DNA of 46,027 bases, from assembly GCA_937991435.1 (NCBI GenBank), contig CALKPY010000053.1:1-46027 (forward strand). The letters are read 5' to 3'. How positions within the stretch are numbered: the first letter of the stretch is position 1; each line of letters begins with the position of its first letter. The position numbers and the translations under genes were made by a program. The DNA is from an uncultured Acidimicrobiales bacterium. Lineage in GTDB: Bacteria; Actinomycetota; Acidimicrobiia; Acidimicrobiales; UBA10347. Positions 24,397 to 34,168 of the stretch are shown here, in pieces. Under the pieces are notes generated by a model. The model had not been told where the DNA came from and searched no databases. It saw nothing but the letters and a program-made list of their open reading frames with translations.

Positions 24397-25113
24397 TCAA
24401 TCGCATGGATCAGCGTGCGTACGCAGCCACACCATGCGCGCCGCGGCGACGATCGCGGCCGTTTCAGCGCGAAGAACGGTTGGGCCGAGATCGATTGCAG
24501 CCGGGGCCGCGGCCCTCTCGCGGTCGGACCAACCCCCTTCGGGGCCTATCGCGACGATGTGATGGGTGGCGTCGAGCGCCTCGCCGTCGAAGTCGGCCCG
24601 AACCAGTCCGGCTGTCGGTGCTGCGCAGAGCATGCTCGTGAGGTCCGGCTCAATGGTGATCTCCGGCACCGTGACCCGTCGTGACTGCATCGAGGCTTCG
24701 CGAGCAACCCGTTGAAGCCGGTCGCGGTTCTTGAGACTCTTCGCTTCATCCCACCGGACCACAGATCGATCGCTGGCTCCAATGACGATGCGATCTACAC
24801 CAATTTCAGTGGCCTTCTGCACCGCCAGCTCTGGCTTTGTACCTTTCGCAAGAGCGATGACGAGCGTCAAGGTCCACGCGGCCGCGCCTTGCGTCACCAC
24901 TTCGCCCGTTACTTCAACCTCAACACCAAGCCGCGCCGAGACCCACGAGTGCCGTCCATCTGACAATGTGATCGAATCACCGTCAACAAGACGCAACGAT
25001 CGACGAAGGTGATGTTCGTCGTCGCTCAACAGGATCGGCCGCGACAGGTCGTCAACAAAGACGTGGGGTCCGTTCGCCTGGCGAAGATCGGTAACAGAGT
25101 CGGCGTCGCTCAC
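24397..25113 (-). CDS. rsmE: 16S rRNA (uracil1498-N3)-methyltransferase
   Basis: A 238-residue SPOUT methyltransferase that modifies U1498 of 16S rRNA. Seen are the N-terminal PUA-like part (HVFVDD, DEHHLRRSLRLVDGDSI), LVIALAKGTKPELAVQKATEIGVDRI, and the knot motifs AIGPEGGWSDRE and LGPTVLRAETAAI near the C-terminus that bind S-adenosylmethionine. It starts with GTG 5 nt after the dnaJ stop, so it is translated from the lepA-hrcA-dnaJ transcript. The dnaJ-rsmE pairing is common in Gram-positive bacteria and supports the call. Confidence 0.93.
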   Translation of the reverse strand: MSDADSVTDLRQANGPHVFVDDLSRPILLSDDEHHLRRSLRLVDGDSITLSDGRHSWVSARLGVEVEVTGEVVTQGAAAWTLTLVIALAKGTKPELAVQKATEIGVDRIVIGASDRSVVRWDEAKSLKNRDRLQRVAREASMQSRRVTVPEITIEPDLTSMLCAAPTAGLVRADFDGEALDATHHIVAIGPEGGWSDRERAAAPAAIDLGPTVLRAETAAIVAAARMVWLRTHADPCD

Positions 25114-25118
25114 ATCTG

Positions 25119-26222
25119 TCAGCCGAGTGCGGACCGAAGCCTGCCCAACAACGAGCGGCTTTCCGCAACCTCATTGCCGCGGCTCTCGGCAAAGGAACGA
25201 AGAAGTTCCTCTTGCTCTGGGCTCAGGTCTTCAGGAACCGTGACAACGGCAATCGCCCGAATGTCACCGCGTCTACCTGATTGCAAGCTTGGCACGCCCT
25301 GGCCACGGAGCCGAAACGTTTTGCCAGTCTGAGTGCCGCGGGCGATAGTCAGAACCTCGGTGCCTTCGAGCGTCTCAAACTCGACTTCGCCCCCGAGCGC
25401 AGCGATCGTCATCGGTACCGCCACCTGAGCAACAAGGTCTTGCTCATGACGCTCGAAACGGTCATGGGCTCGAACCCTGATTCGCACATACAGGTCTCCG
25501 AATCCGGCGCCTCGCGCTCCAGCCGCCCCGCGGCCCGTCAACCGCAGCGTGGCGCCGGTATCGACCCCGGCCGGTACGTCAACCGTGTAGGTCCGTTCCG
25601 CGACAACTCGACCGTCACCGCTACAGCTTCCACATGGGTCATCAATCATCTCGCCCATACCCATGCAATTCGGGCATGCCGTTGTCGACACCATCTGACC
25701 AAGTATCGAACGTCGAACTTGCTGCACCTGCCCGTGGCCATCGCAGGTAGTGCAGGTGGACACCGACGAGCCCGACGCGGCACCGCTGGCTTCGCACGCG
25801 CTGCACGGCACGTGTGTGCGCAGCTCAACTTGTTGCGCTGAGCCGAGTACGGCGTCGTGAAAGTCAACATCGATCACGACTTCAAGGTCAGCGCCGGGCG
25901 CTGGACCACGTTGCTGCGGCTGACCGAAGCCAGCGCCAAAGGGGCTTTGCCCACCAAAGAAGGTCTCGAAGATGTCGCCGAATCCGGCCGATCCACCACC
26001 GGATGAAGATCCTTCTTCGCCAAAGCGGTCATAACGCTCTCGACGGTCGGCATCGCTCAACGTTTCGTATGCGTTGACGATCTCTTTGAAGCGAGCCTCT
26101 GCTTCGGGATTGTCAGGGTTGTGGTCCGGGTGCAGTTCCCGAGCCAATCGTCGGTAGGACTTCTTTATCTCTTCGGGCGTTGCCGAACGGTTGACGTTGA
26201 GTAGTTCGTAAAAGTCTGCCAT
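25119..26222 (-). CDS. dnaJ: Chaperone protein DnaJ
   Basis: A 367-residue type I J-protein that delivers substrates to DnaK. Domains in order: J domain (1-66, with HPD at 31-33), a short Gly/Phe/Ser-rich linker, the zinc domain with [23 protein letters not shown] and CGSCSGDG, and two C-terminal substrate domains ending before [11 protein letters not shown]. The first zinc motif is slightly off consensus (CxxCxxSG). ATG 26222 is chosen because the J domain begins there and GAGGA lies 5-6 nt upstream; an upstream in-frame start would overlap hrcA. It starts 1 nt after the hrcA stop (TGACATG). Confidence 0.96.
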   Translation of the reverse strand: MADFYELLNVNRSATPEEIKKSYRRLARELHPDHNPDNPEAEARFKEIVNAYETLSDADRRERYDRFGEEGSSSGGGSAGFGDIFETFFGGQSPFGAGFGQPQQRGPAPGADLEVVIDVDFHDAVLGSAQQVELRTHVPCSACEASGAASGSSVSTCTTCDGHGQVQQVRRSILGQMVSTTACPNCMGMGEMIDDPCGSCSGDGRVVAERTYTVDVPAGVDTGATLRLTGRGAAGARGAGFGDLYVRIRVRAHDRFERHEQDLVAQVAVPMTIAALGGEVEFETLEGTEVLTIARGTQTGKTFRLRGQGVPSLQSGRRGDIRAIAVVTVPEDLSPEQEELLRSFAESRGNEVAESRSLLGRLRSALG

Positions 26223-26223
26223 G

Positions 26224-27231
26224 TCATCCTCGGGTGAGGTGGTCCCCAAGTCGGTTCGAGACCGCAGCTACTGCTGCGAGAGCCTGTGGATAGTTCATGT
26301 GAGTTGGGCCGAGTACGCCAATCGTTCCGACCTGGTGTCCCTCGACTTCGTACGGAGCGACAACAAGCGAACATTCATTGAGGTATTGCACCCCGGATTC
26401 GGCACCGATGGCTACTCGTAGCCCTCGGTCAAGCAGGTCTCGAAGCAAGGTCACCACGACAAACTGACGTTCAAATAGCTCAAGTACTTGGGCCACAGTT
26501 TCGGTCTCGTCAAACACACCTGCAACGGCTGACTGACCGCCGACGTGCACGCGCCGTTCCTCGGTGTTTCGGTCCGCGAACGACGACAAGGCGGTCTTGA
26601 CCAATGCGCTCACGGCCTTGTCGAATCCAGGATCGTCTGGATATTTATCGTTGTCGATGAGACACCCAGCAACCACCGACTGCGCCATCGATATCTGAGC
26701 TGGCGTGAGCGCTTCAGCGAATTCGAGGGTCCGACGCTCGATCGCTCCGTTTGACATCACAGCTACGAGCAACACGACATCAGGGGCAAGGTCGACAAGC
26801 TGCACCGAGCGCACAGTTGACGCGTCGTTTCGCGGAGCAACGACCACCGCGGCATAGTCCGTCACGCCAGCGAGAAGCCGACTCGTATCTGTCAAGATTC
26901 GCTCGAGTTCACCGTGGGTCCGCGCAAAAAAATCAGCAATTCGTTCATCGTTGACTGCGTCAAGCGGTCGCTGCTCCATCAACGAGTCGACGAAATAGCG
27001 GTAGCCCTTGTCTGTCGGAACCCTGCCCGCGCTGGTATGGGGCTGATGTAAAAAGCCGTCTTCTTCGAGTGCTGAAAGTTCCTTGCGCACGGTTGCAGAA
27101 GACACATTGAGCGAGCTCTGATCCGCGACAAGGCCAGACCCGACCGGGCGGGCCGTGGCCATGTACCCCTCAACCACCGCTTGAAGAATTGCTTCCTTGC
27201 GATCTGTGAGACGATCAACCTCAGCCACCAT
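26224..27231 (-). CDS. hrcA: Heat-inducible transcription repressor HrcA
   Basis: A 335-residue HrcA repressor, which binds CIRCE elements and is tuned by GroEL. The winged helix includes [25 protein letters not shown] and [39 protein letters not shown] (about residues 7-80), the diagnostic block. The central and C-terminal GAF-like parts end in [26 protein letters not shown]. The start is one of GTG-GTG-ATG at 27237-27229; ATG 27231 fits best with AGG 5 nt upstream. It sits between lepA (24-30 bp) and dnaJ. I see no CIRCE repeat in its promoter region or elsewhere in the window that I read, so its targets are probably groES/groEL loci outside. Confidence 0.94.
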   Translation of the reverse strand: MVAEVDRLTDRKEAILQAVVEGYMATARPVGSGLVADQSSLNVSSATVRKELSALEEDGFLHQPHTSAGRVPTDKGYRYFVDSLMEQRPLDAVNDERIADFFARTHGELERILTDTSRLLAGVTDYAAVVVAPRNDASTVRSVQLVDLAPDVVLLVAVMSNGAIERRTLEFAEALTPAQISMAQSVVAGCLIDNDKYPDDPGFDKAVSALVKTALSSFADRNTEERRVHVGGQSAVAGVFDETETVAQVLELFERQFVVVTLLRDLLDRGLRVAIGAESGVQYLNECSLVVAPYEVEGHQVGTIGVLGPTHMNYPQALAAVAAVSNRLGDHLTRG

Positions 27232-27261
27232 CACCACCTGACACTACCGCCACCCTCAGCC

Positions 27262-29070
27262 TCAGTCGTCAAGCTTGAGAGCACTGATGAACGCTTCTTG
27301 GGGCACATCAACCCGGCCAATCGACTTCATGCGCTTCTTGCCTTCTTTTTGCTTCTGCAAAAGCTTGTTCTTGCGCGTGATATCACCGCCGTACAACTTC
27401 GCGGTAACGTCTTTCCGGAATGCCTTGACCGTCTGGCGGGCAATGATGCTGCCACCGATTGCAGCTTGTATTGGCACATCGAACTGTTGGCGCGGAATCA
27501 GCTCTTTGAGCTTTTCGGTCATACGACGGCCGTAGTCGTATGACGAATCGCGGTGGACGATGGCGCTAAATGCGTCGACCTGTTCGCCTTGAAGCAACAC
27601 ATCGACTCTCACAAGGTCGCCTTTGGTCCAACCATCAGGTTCATAGTCGAGGCTGGCGTACCCCTGGGTGCGGCTCTTCATCTGATCGAAGAAGTCCATG
27701 ACGACCTCGGCCAGAGGCATGCGGTAAACCATCTCGATGCGTTCGGGCGAAAGGTACTCAAGCTTGTCCATCACCCCGCGCCGGGTTTGGCACAAGTCCA
27801 TGAGCGTGCCGGTGTACTCGCTGGGTGAAATGATCGACGCCCGCAAGAAGGGCTCATGGATCTCCAAGATCTCAACGCTCGACGGCATGTCGCTTGGGTT
27901 GTCGATCAATACCTGCTCACCGGTGGTGATCGTGACCTGGTATTCAACTGACGGCGCCGTCGCAATCAGGCTGAGGTCGAACTCACGCTCCAAACGCTCG
28001 CGCACGATTTCCATGTGCAACAATCCGAGGAATCCGCACCTGAATCCAAATCCAAGTGCTCCCGACGTTTCTGGTTGATACGTGAAACTCGAATCGTTCA
28101 GGCGAAGCTTTTCAAGTGACTCTCGCAGCGTCGAGTACTCGTCGCCGTCGATCGGGTACAAGCCACAGAACACCATCGGCTTTGGCTCGCGATAACCATC
28201 GAGCGCCTCCAGTGACGGATTCCGCGCATCGGTCACCGTTTCACCTGAGCGCGCTTCCCCAACGTCTTTGATGCCCGCGATCAGATAGCCCACCTCGCCG
28301 GCAACGAGACTCTTGACAGCAGCGTTGTCAGGAGTGCGCACACCGATCTCGTCAACGGGATGCTCGGTCTTGGCCTGCACGAACCGCACACTCTGGCCGG
28401 CGTCGAGTCGGCCGTTCATGACTCGAAGCGAGCTCACCACGCCTCGGTACTGGTCGAAGTGCGAATCGAAGATCAGCGCCTGCAATGGTGCATCGACGTC
28501 GCCTTTTGGCGCAGGTATTCGCTCGACGATCGCATCGAGCAGTTCCGCAACACCGACCCCGCTCTTCGCACTGCACATCAGAATTTCGTCGGCAGGTATA
28601 CCCAATACTGTTTCGATTTCGCGGGCGTACTTCTCAGGCTCAGCAGCCGGCAGGTCGATCTTGTTTAGCGCAGCGACGATTTCGAGGTCATTCTCGATTG
28701 CGAGGTAGGCCGTGGCCAAAGTCTGCGCTTCGATTCCTTGCGCTGCGTCGACGAGAAGCACTACTCCTTCGCACGCAGCAAGGGAGCGTGAAACTTCGTA
28801 GCCAAAGTCAACGTGGCCCGGGGTGTCGATCAGGTTGATGATGTGGCCAGCGTGGTTGAGGCGCACGCTCTGCAGCTTGATGGTGATGCCACGCTCTCGC
28901 TCGATATCCATCGTGTCGAGATACTGAGCGCGCATATCGCGAGCTTCGACAGCACCGCACAATTCCAACATGCGATCGGCAAGGGTCGACTTGCCGTGAT
29001 CGATGTGAGCGATAATCGCGATATTGCGAAGCTTGTCGAGTGGCGGAGAGGCCTGAGGCACAGAAGACAT
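27262..29070 (-). CDS. lepA: Elongation factor 4 (LepA)
   Basis: A 602-residue translational GTPase that acts on stalled or mis-translocated ribosomes. GTP motifs are AHIDHGKST (G1), GITIKLQ (G2), DTPGHVDF (G3) and LNKIDLPAA (G4), followed by the EF-G-like domains ([22 protein letters not shown]) and the LepA-specific C-terminus ([20 protein letters not shown]). ATG 29070 is taken over a TTG at 29082; neither has a good ribosome site, and TATCCT upstream would give a leader of only a few nt. It is the first gene of the lepA-hrcA-dnaJ-rsmE operon and is divergent from rpsT. Confidence 0.96.
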   Translation of the reverse strand: MSSVPQASPPLDKLRNIAIIAHIDHGKSTLADRMLELCGAVEARDMRAQYLDTMDIERERGITIKLQSVRLNHAGHIINLIDTPGHVDFGYEVSRSLAACEGVVLLVDAAQGIEAQTLATAYLAIENDLEIVAALNKIDLPAAEPEKYAREIETVLGIPADEILMCSAKSGVGVAELLDAIVERIPAPKGDVDAPLQALIFDSHFDQYRGVVSSLRVMNGRLDAGQSVRFVQAKTEHPVDEIGVRTPDNAAVKSLVAGEVGYLIAGIKDVGEARSGETVTDARNPSLEALDGYREPKPMVFCGLYPIDGDEYSTLRESLEKLRLNDSSFTYQPETSGALGFGFRCGFLGLLHMEIVRERLEREFDLSLIATAPSVEYQVTITTGEQVLIDNPSDMPSSVEILEIHEPFLRASIISPSEYTGTLMDLCQTRRGVMDKLEYLSPERIEMVYRMPLAEVVMDFFDQMKSRTQGYASLDYEPDGWTKGDLVRVDVLLQGEQVDAFSAIVHRDSSYDYGRRMTEKLKELIPRQQFDVPIQAAIGGSIIARQTVKAFRKDVTAKLYGGDITRKNKLLQKQKEGKKRMKSIGRVDVPQEAFISALKLDD

Positions 29071-29142
29071 AGACCGGCGCAAGGATACGAGCGGGAAGCC
29101 CGTCCGGTGCCGGTAGAGTCCTCGGGTCCGAAATACCCGCGA

Positions 29143-29170
29143 TTGACGACTGTCGTCACGGGCCGAATTT
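29143..29170 (+). promoter_or_regulatory. Possible promoter of rpsT
   Basis: TTGACG at 29143-29148 is a good -35 match; GAATTT at 29165-29170 is a poor -10 at 16-bp spacing. Its position in the lepA/rpsT divergent gap fits, but the -10 is weak. Confidence 0.3.
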
Positions 29171-29189
29171 CCACTGCCGCAGGTGTGCC

Positions 29190-29459
29190 ATGGCGAATAT
29201 CAAGTCAGCAATCAAGCGCAATCGACAGAACGAGAAGCGTCGCATCGCGAACCAAGATGTGCGTTCTCGTATGCGTACCGAAGTAAAGAATGCTCTCGCT
29301 GCCGCCGGCACCGACACGTCAGATGAGACGTTGCGCCGTGCGATCAAGCAGATCGACAAGGCTGCCAACAAAGGCGTGCTTCACAAGAACACTGCTGCTC
29401 GCAAGAAGTCACGTCTCGTCAAGCAGATTCGCAACGCAGCGACGGCCGATCAGGCGTAA
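29190..29459 (+). CDS. rpsT: 30S ribosomal protein S20
   Basis: An 89-residue, Lys/Arg-rich three-helix protein matching bacterial S20: [18 protein letters not shown] at the start, then [12 protein letters not shown] and the conserved C-terminal block [15 protein letters not shown]. It binds the 16S rRNA 5' and 3' minor domains during 30S assembly. An AGGTG sequence is 6-10 nt upstream. It stands alone on the plus strand between the divergent lepA operon and the convergent holA, a common arrangement next to holA. Confidence 0.96.
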   Translation: MANIKSAIKRNRQNEKRRIANQDVRSRMRTEVKNALAAAGTDTSDETLRRAIKQIDKAANKGVLHKNTAARKKSRLVKQIRNAATADQA

Positions 29460-29490
29460 CGTAGATGCCCGGTTTCGGCTGGGTTTCTCA

Positions 29491-30507
29491 TCAGCGACGG
29501 CGAGAAAGACTACTCAGTCGCGCTACAAGCACTTCAAGCACAAGTTGCGCATCGGCGCCAGTACCGCCACGTAGGTCTATATCGGCCTGCGCAATCATGC
29601 CCCACGCTCTTCGGACCCGGTCTGGCCCCATCGCACGCGCCTGCTGCATGGCCTTTTTGACGGGATAGGTGCTGCCTTTCACGCCGAGAAAGGAAGCTGC
29701 ATCGCGATCGTTGCCAACGGCGGCCCCGTCAAGCGACGCCATGCGCCCGTAGTGGGTAGAGAGCGTCGCCAAAATCGCGAGCGGGTGACGTTCGCCGCCA
29801 TGGATCATGCGTCGACACATTGCCAACGCACCGGGAACGTCACCGTTAGCCATTGCGTCGGTTAGATCCCACGGTGGCACGTCTCCGGCGCCGCCGATAT
29901 AGGGCTCAACATCGCCTACTGACAGGGTGGCGCCCGCACCGTGCGTCGCTAACAACGACTTGCCGATGCCCACCAATCGGTTGACGTCGCCGCCGAGGTG
30001 CTCCCCTAGCATGCGTCGAGCCTGACCGTCGAGCTTGAGGCCAAGGTCGCGCAACTGGGTGTCGATGAACGCACCTGCATCTTTGGTACCGACGTCGGTC
30101 TTGACAACACCCACTCCGAGCGACTTGAGCTTCTCGGTCAGTGCCTTGGGTAGACCTGAGGTCCGGCGGTTCAGCGCAGGGCCGCGATCCCAGACGAGAA
30201 TCAAATGTGTCGAGTCGAGCGGGTTGTCGAGATACGTGACGAGTGCCTGCACCGTGTCGCCGGTTGAGAAGCGGGCGAGGTGGTGACCAACGACTACCCG
30301 CGTGTCGCTGAACATCGGCGGTGTTTGGGCTGCGTCAATAACCGGAGCGATGCTCCACCCGTCATCAAGCTGGTAGTCGGGTTCACTGAGTTCGGCAAGA
30401 GCAAAGTCGGGCGAGTCGTCGCCGAGAGCGACCTTGACGGCAGCGCGAACCGCTTGGTCAAGCAGCACGGTGTCGGTTCCGCTGAAAACCTCGAGCCTCA
30501 TCGTCAC
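29491..30507 (-). CDS. holA: DNA polymerase III delta subunit
   Basis: A 338-residue clamp-loader delta subunit, which opens the sliding clamp at replication starts. It has the family layout: a poorly conserved N-terminal AAA-like domain (MFSDTRVVVGHHLARFS, LILVWDRGPALNRRTSGLPKAL), the Arg/Lys-rich middle, the DVNRLVGIGKSLL segment, and the C-terminal collar (WDLTDAMANGDVPGALAMCRRMIHGGERHPLAILA, KKAMQQARAMG). It starts at GTG 30507, overlapping the upstream stop as GTGA, or at ATG 30501. It is the last gene of the comEA-comEC-folP-like-holA series. Confidence 0.9.
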   Translation of the reverse strand: MTMRLEVFSGTDTVLLDQAVRAAVKVALGDDSPDFALAELSEPDYQLDDGWSIAPVIDAAQTPPMFSDTRVVVGHHLARFSTGDTVQALVTYLDNPLDSTHLILVWDRGPALNRRTSGLPKALTEKLKSLGVGVVKTDVGTKDAGAFIDTQLRDLGLKLDGQARRMLGEHLGGDVNRLVGIGKSLLATHGAGATLSVGDVEPYIGGAGDVPPWDLTDAMANGDVPGALAMCRRMIHGGERHPLAILATLSTHYGRMASLDGAAVGNDRDAASFLGVKGSTYPVKKAMQQARAMGPDRVRRAWGMIAQADIDLRGGTGADAQLVLEVLVARLSSLSRRR

Positions 30508-31367
30508 CCAAGAACCGAGATCTCGGGGCTCGAAACCCCACGGGCCGTCAGAAGCTCGCTGATTGCATCAGCGACGCGTCTCGTGCCGCGCACATCGTGG
30601 GCTCGCAGCACCCGAGCTCCGGCCATGATTCCGGCAACGTGCGCCGCATGTGTCGCCGCGTTTCGGTTGCCTACTTCGGCACCGGTGATGTTTCCCAGGA
30701 AGCCCTTGTTCGATGCGCTGAGAAACGTTGCGAATCCCGTCGCAGCGAGTTCCCCAGTGGCAAAGAGAAGCTCAGTCGACATCGCCGTGTTCTTGCCGAG
30801 ATCAAGCGCCGCGTCGACCATGATCTTTGATCGAGGCACGCCAGCAGCGAGTGCCCATTGCGCTCGCTCGCCAAGAAACCCGACGACATCTTCGACAAGG
30901 TTGTCGTAACGCGGTTCAGGGTCTGCCAACCGGGGCGCTGTTCGCACGTGACTTGCAACGACTGCGGCTCCTGCGTCGGCAGCAGCGTGCAGGAACTCGG
31001 GATCGGTGAACCCGCTCGTGTCATTGCCGACGCACGCTCCTGCGGCAAAACACGCTCTGGCCACCTCGGACCTGAACGTGTCGACCGAAATTGCGATGTC
31101 GAATCGGGCCGCCAACGCAGCAACGGCTGGCACGACCCGTTCGAGCTCCTCATCAACACCAACCTCGTCGCCCGGTTTAAGACGTACACCGCCGATATCG
31201 AGAAAGTCAGCGCCATCGTCGACAAGCTTTGCTGCCTTGTCGATGAAGTCGTCAAAGGCGTAGTACTGGCCGCCGTCAAAGAACGAATCGGGAGTGCGAT
31301 TCAAGATACCCATGACCAGAGCACGGGTTGAGATGTCGAACGAGTATCGCCCCAGGTCGAGTCGCAC
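30504..31367 (-). CDS. Divergent dihydropteroate synthase-like protein
   Basis: A 287-residue TIM-barrel protein of the pterin-binding (DHPS) family, which joins p-aminobenzoate to a pterin in folate synthesis. Frame matches are MGILNRTPDSFFDGG (19-33), ISVDTF (93-98), GNDTSGF (114-120) and LRAHDV (254-259). Several key blocks are altered: DIGGESTRPGA reads DIGGVRLKPGD (57-67), the MHMRG strand reads ASHVRT (138-143), DPGIGFGK reads DAALDLGKN (185-193), and the SRKSF loop reads SASNKGF (217-223). These residues bind PABA, sulfonamide and pyrophosphate in DHPS, so a changed substrate is likely. GTG 31367 has TACCGT 7 nt upstream. It overlaps holA by 4 nt. Confidence 0.75.
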   Translation of the reverse strand: MRLDLGRYSFDISTRALVMGILNRTPDSFFDGGQYYAFDDFIDKAAKLVDDGADFLDIGGVRLKPGDEVGVDEELERVVPAVAALAARFDIAISVDTFRSEVARACFAAGACVGNDTSGFTDPEFLHAAADAGAAVVASHVRTAPRLADPEPRYDNLVEDVVGFLGERAQWALAAGVPRSKIMVDAALDLGKNTAMSTELLFATGELAATGFATFLSASNKGFLGNITGAEVGNRNAATHAAHVAGIMAGARVLRAHDVRGTRRVADAISELLTARGVSSPEISVLG

Positions 31368-31374
31368 AGGGTCG

Positions 31375-31380
31375 ACGGTA
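31375..31380 (-). promoter_or_regulatory. Candidate leaderless -10 for the DHPS-like gene
   Basis: TACCGT on the minus strand is 7 nt before GTG 31367. The 94-bp gap to comEC also allows a separate promoter. There is no ribosome site. Confidence 0.35.
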
Positions 31381-31461
31381 CCTGCACGCGCTCATCCCGC
31401 GTTCGGCCCTGAGGCACCACTGGTGCGGCGGCCGTTTGCGTTCGGGACTTGAGCAGCCCGC

Positions 31462-33231
31462 CTAAGAACCACATTTGGTTCGCAGCTCGATGGTGGTATC
31501 AACCCAGCACACTCGTAGCACACGCTGGCCAACGACGAATGCGGTTCCGGGTTCGGGCACAATCTCGCTGAGTCCAAGCGATGCTTCGGGCGCCCAGATC
31601 TCGTCGACGTCATAGCGGCGCGTGAAGAACCGTGCGATGTCACGTTGGCTCCAACTGCTCGAGCGAAGCACCAGAAGATCGATCCGCGCGACCCCCGAGC
31701 GACGCACCTGTTCGAGGGCGACCGACGGTCGTGTCGATGGATCGACTTCGACGACCGTGATTCGGCCATCGCTCCACACCGCCGAAGCGCCATCGATTGT
31801 CGCGTGCCCGTTGCCTCCGTAAACCAATCGCGCCCCAGGAACTGTCAGAGCAATCGCCACACCGAGGCAGGCCAACACACGAACCGGGGTGTGCGCCGAC
31901 CGAACCGCCGCTGCGACAAGCACGATAAGCGCCGCTACCGATAGCAGGCCCAGCTCCCCGAGCGGCACGACGGCGCTCAACGCCGCGACACTGTCGATCC
32001 ACCACAGCGCCGCCCGAGTCGGCAAATGCAACAGCTCCGCGAGCCGAGGAGGCACAAACCCGGCTACCAATCCCCCAGTGAGTCCCCACATCATCACCGG
32101 GCCACTCGCCGGGCCGGCGACAAGGTTCGCCGGCAGAGACGCCACGGGAAGCCCACCAAACAACCAAACGAGCAAGGGTGCAACCGCCAGTTGGGCTGCT
32201 GCAGTCACGCCCACTGCTTCGGCGAACACTCGAGGCCCCGGTATTGCTCTGGCGATTCGTGCAGACCAGAACAAGATCCCGGCCGAAGCCGCCACCGACA
32301 GCTGAAACGCAACGCTGTGCACAACCAGCGGGTGCGCCAGGATCAAGCCTGCCACGGCCAGGCTAAGGATGCGCCGGCTACCAAGTTCGCTGCCAACAAG
32401 CGCTCCAACCGCTGCGACAGCAGTCATCACCGATGCCCGCACGACAGAAGCCTCAAATCTTGTAACCGTGGCGAAAAGAACAAGAACACCAAGGGTGAAC
32501 GCGAATCGGCGTCGGATTGGCAGACGTCGTAGCACCGGACCCGCGATTGACAGCACAAACGCGACGTTTTGTCCGGAGACAGCCAGAAGATGAGAAAGGC
32601 CAGCGGCCTTGAAATTGTCGGCAGTCAGGTCTGATTGCGTTCGATCATCGCCATAGACAAGACCCGAGTAGAGCGATTGCTCAGCACGCGACATCGAGGC
32701 GGCACCATGTTCGATCGTGCGACGCAGGCTGTTCGCGAGGCGGGTATGAACCTGGCCGACATCGAATCGCCGCACTTCATTCACGGTTCCGCGGCCGACG
32801 AGCCCTCGGGATCGCATCCAATTCGGCGGGTCATTCAACGGCCTGATGCTTGCGTCGATCTCGACGCGTTCGCCCATCAACCGACCCCGTAGGTGCCCGG
32901 CAGCCCCTCCCCACGCGCGCAGGTCGAAGCTTTCGCCATCGAGCGAGGCAACGACTCGTACTCCCCCCGCCGTCTGCTCGGGGTCGGTTTGCAGCACCGC
33001 TTCGCCATGCCACGTTGCCGTTTCGGCAGGCGCAAGATCAGCCCATGCCAAACCAGCGCCGATCGAGGAGCAACACGCAGCCGCAACAATGAATACGTGC
33101 GGTCGCCGCACCAGCCAAGCGGCGAGTGCGACAAGCCCGCCGGCTGCCCAAAGCGCACGAGATGGAATCGACGGACATAGGGCCGCGAGCCAGACGGCCG
33201 CTGCTAGCAGGTGGACCTTGCGGGTCGCCAC
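31462..33231 (-). CDS. comEC: ComEC/Rec2 DNA uptake channel with degenerate C-terminal domain
   Basis: A 589-residue polytopic membrane protein. Order: N-terminal hydrophobic helices (1-65), a DUF4131-like beta domain (70-155), and the competence domain with LYSGLVYGDDRTQ and the signature GLSHLLAVSGQN followed by about eight transmembrane helices, ending near residue 465. ComEC forms the inner-membrane DNA channel. The last 110-120 residues correspond in position to the metallo-beta-lactamase domain of longer ComEC proteins (700-800), but lack DxGxGD and HxHxDH; the strand that should end THPHxDH reads LLVLRSSSWSQRD. The nuclease-like function is therefore probably lost. GTG start directly follows the comEA stop. 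Confidence 0.88.
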   Translation of the reverse strand: MATRKVHLLAAAVWLAALCPSIPSRALWAAGGLVALAAWLVRRPHVFIVAAACCSSIGAGLAWADLAPAETATWHGEAVLQTDPEQTAGGVRVVASLDGESFDLRAWGGAAGHLRGRLMGERVEIDASIRPLNDPPNWMRSRGLVGRGTVNEVRRFDVGQVHTRLANSLRRTIEHGAASMSRAEQSLYSGLVYGDDRTQSDLTADNFKAAGLSHLLAVSGQNVAFVLSIAGPVLRRLPIRRRFAFTLGVLVLFATVTRFEASVVRASVMTAVAAVGALVGSELGSRRILSLAVAGLILAHPLVVHSVAFQLSVAASAGILFWSARIARAIPGPRVFAEAVGVTAAAQLAVAPLLVWLFGGLPVASLPANLVAGPASGPVMMWGLTGGLVAGFVPPRLAELLHLPTRAALWWIDSVAALSAVVPLGELGLLSVAALIVLVAAAVRSAHTPVRVLACLGVAIALTVPGARLVYGGNGHATIDGASAVWSDGRITVVEVDPSTRPSVALEQVRRSGVARIDLLVLRSSSWSQRDIARFFTRRYDVDEIWAPEASLGLSEIVPEPGTAFVVGQRVLRVCWVDTTIELRTKCGS

Positions 33232-34155
33232 CTAGCGACCGACCACGAACACATGCGGGCGAATGGCATCGAGCTTTGCTGTCCCAATGCCGCGAACATC
33301 GAGCAGCTCGTCGACCGCGAGAAATGGTCCTCGTTGAGTTCGGGTCGAGATAATTGACATCGCGGTGGCCGGACCAACGCCGGGTAACTGTTCGAGTTGA
33401 TCTTGCGTTGCTTCGTTTAGATCGATAAACAACTCAGGTACCGCGGGTGCCGAACCCGACGATGGACCTATCCATGGGGTCGCTTGCGACCCGGCAATAG
33501 GGCCCATGACAGGTGGTATGTCTGCGCCCTCGAATGGAACGTGAACGTGGCTGCCGTCTGCGACGAAATCAGCGAGGTTGACCCGAGCAAGGTCAGCTTC
33601 GTCAAGCGCACCGCCTGCCTCGACCACGGCATCGTTGATCCGACGAGCGTCCTTGAGCGTGACGATTCCTGGTCGTCGCACCGCCCCGGAGACGTGCACG
33701 ATGATTGGAGTGTTGCTATCGGTCTCGTCGCTGCCTACGTCAACCACCTGCTCTACAAACGACGCCTGCGGGGTTTCGGTGCCGCTTGGTGTTGCCACGT
33801 TCGTAGCGTCGGATTCGTCGCTACCAGCAATCGGTGTTTGCGGTGCTTCCGACGCTGCATCGGGTTGTTCGACGAGATACGGCAGACGGTCATCGAGCGG
33901 TGCAGCCGAACGCTCAGACCAGTGCTGCCAGCTCAGCACGGCTCCGACCGTGAGCAGCGCCGAGCCAGCAGCGATCATGGCCAGCAGCGAGATTGGGGTC
34001 CTGGGTGGCAGCGCCTGGTTATCGACCTGGGACAGCGATGCCTTGGCGGGACTCTCGGTGACGTCGCCTGGCGACACCCGCGAGAGCCGGTCGCGCAACG
34101 ACAGAAGCCGATGCATGAGCGTTTCTTGTGGTGGGGGGCGCGGCACGTCGGGCAT
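33232..34155 (-). CDS. comEA: ComEA family DNA-binding protein
   Basis: A 307-residue membrane-anchored DNA receptor. Cytoplasmic N-terminus, one transmembrane helix (about 53-76, SLLAMIAAGSALLTVGAVL), an acidic Ser/Thr/Asp linker, an SLBB domain (PIIVHVSGAVRRPGIVTL, RINDAVVEAGG) and two helix-hairpin-helix motifs at the end (DLNEATQDQLEQLPGVGP and the RGIGTAKLDAIRP repeat) that bind DNA. This is the usual actinobacterial ComEA plan. ATG 34155 is chosen for AGGGTG 6 nt upstream; a GTG lies 9 nt earlier. Its stop abuts the comEC start (TAG-GTG), so the two are cotranslated partners in DNA uptake. Confidence 0.9.
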   Translation of the reverse strand: MPDVPRPPPQETLMHRLLSLRDRLSRVSPGDVTESPAKASLSQVDNQALPPRTPISLLAMIAAGSALLTVGAVLSWQHWSERSAAPLDDRLPYLVEQPDAASEAPQTPIAGSDESDATNVATPSGTETPQASFVEQVVDVGSDETDSNTPIIVHVSGAVRRPGIVTLKDARRINDAVVEAGGALDEADLARVNLADFVADGSHVHVPFEGADIPPVMGPIAGSQATPWIGPSSGSAPAVPELFIDLNEATQDQLEQLPGVGPATAMSIISTRTQRGPFLAVDELLDVRGIGTAKLDAIRPHVFVVGR

Positions 34156-34168
34156 CGGTTTCACCCTG

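Noticed and set aside
27067-27085. GAGTGCTGA as a CIRCE element
   Set aside because: Only one half-site is present and it lies inside the hrcA coding region.
31392-31793. 133-codon minus-strand frame overlapping the end of comEC
   Set aside because: Shadow frame of comEC; Arg/Ser-rich, no motif, no start signal. The 94-bp gap between comEC and the DHPS-like gene holds no gene.
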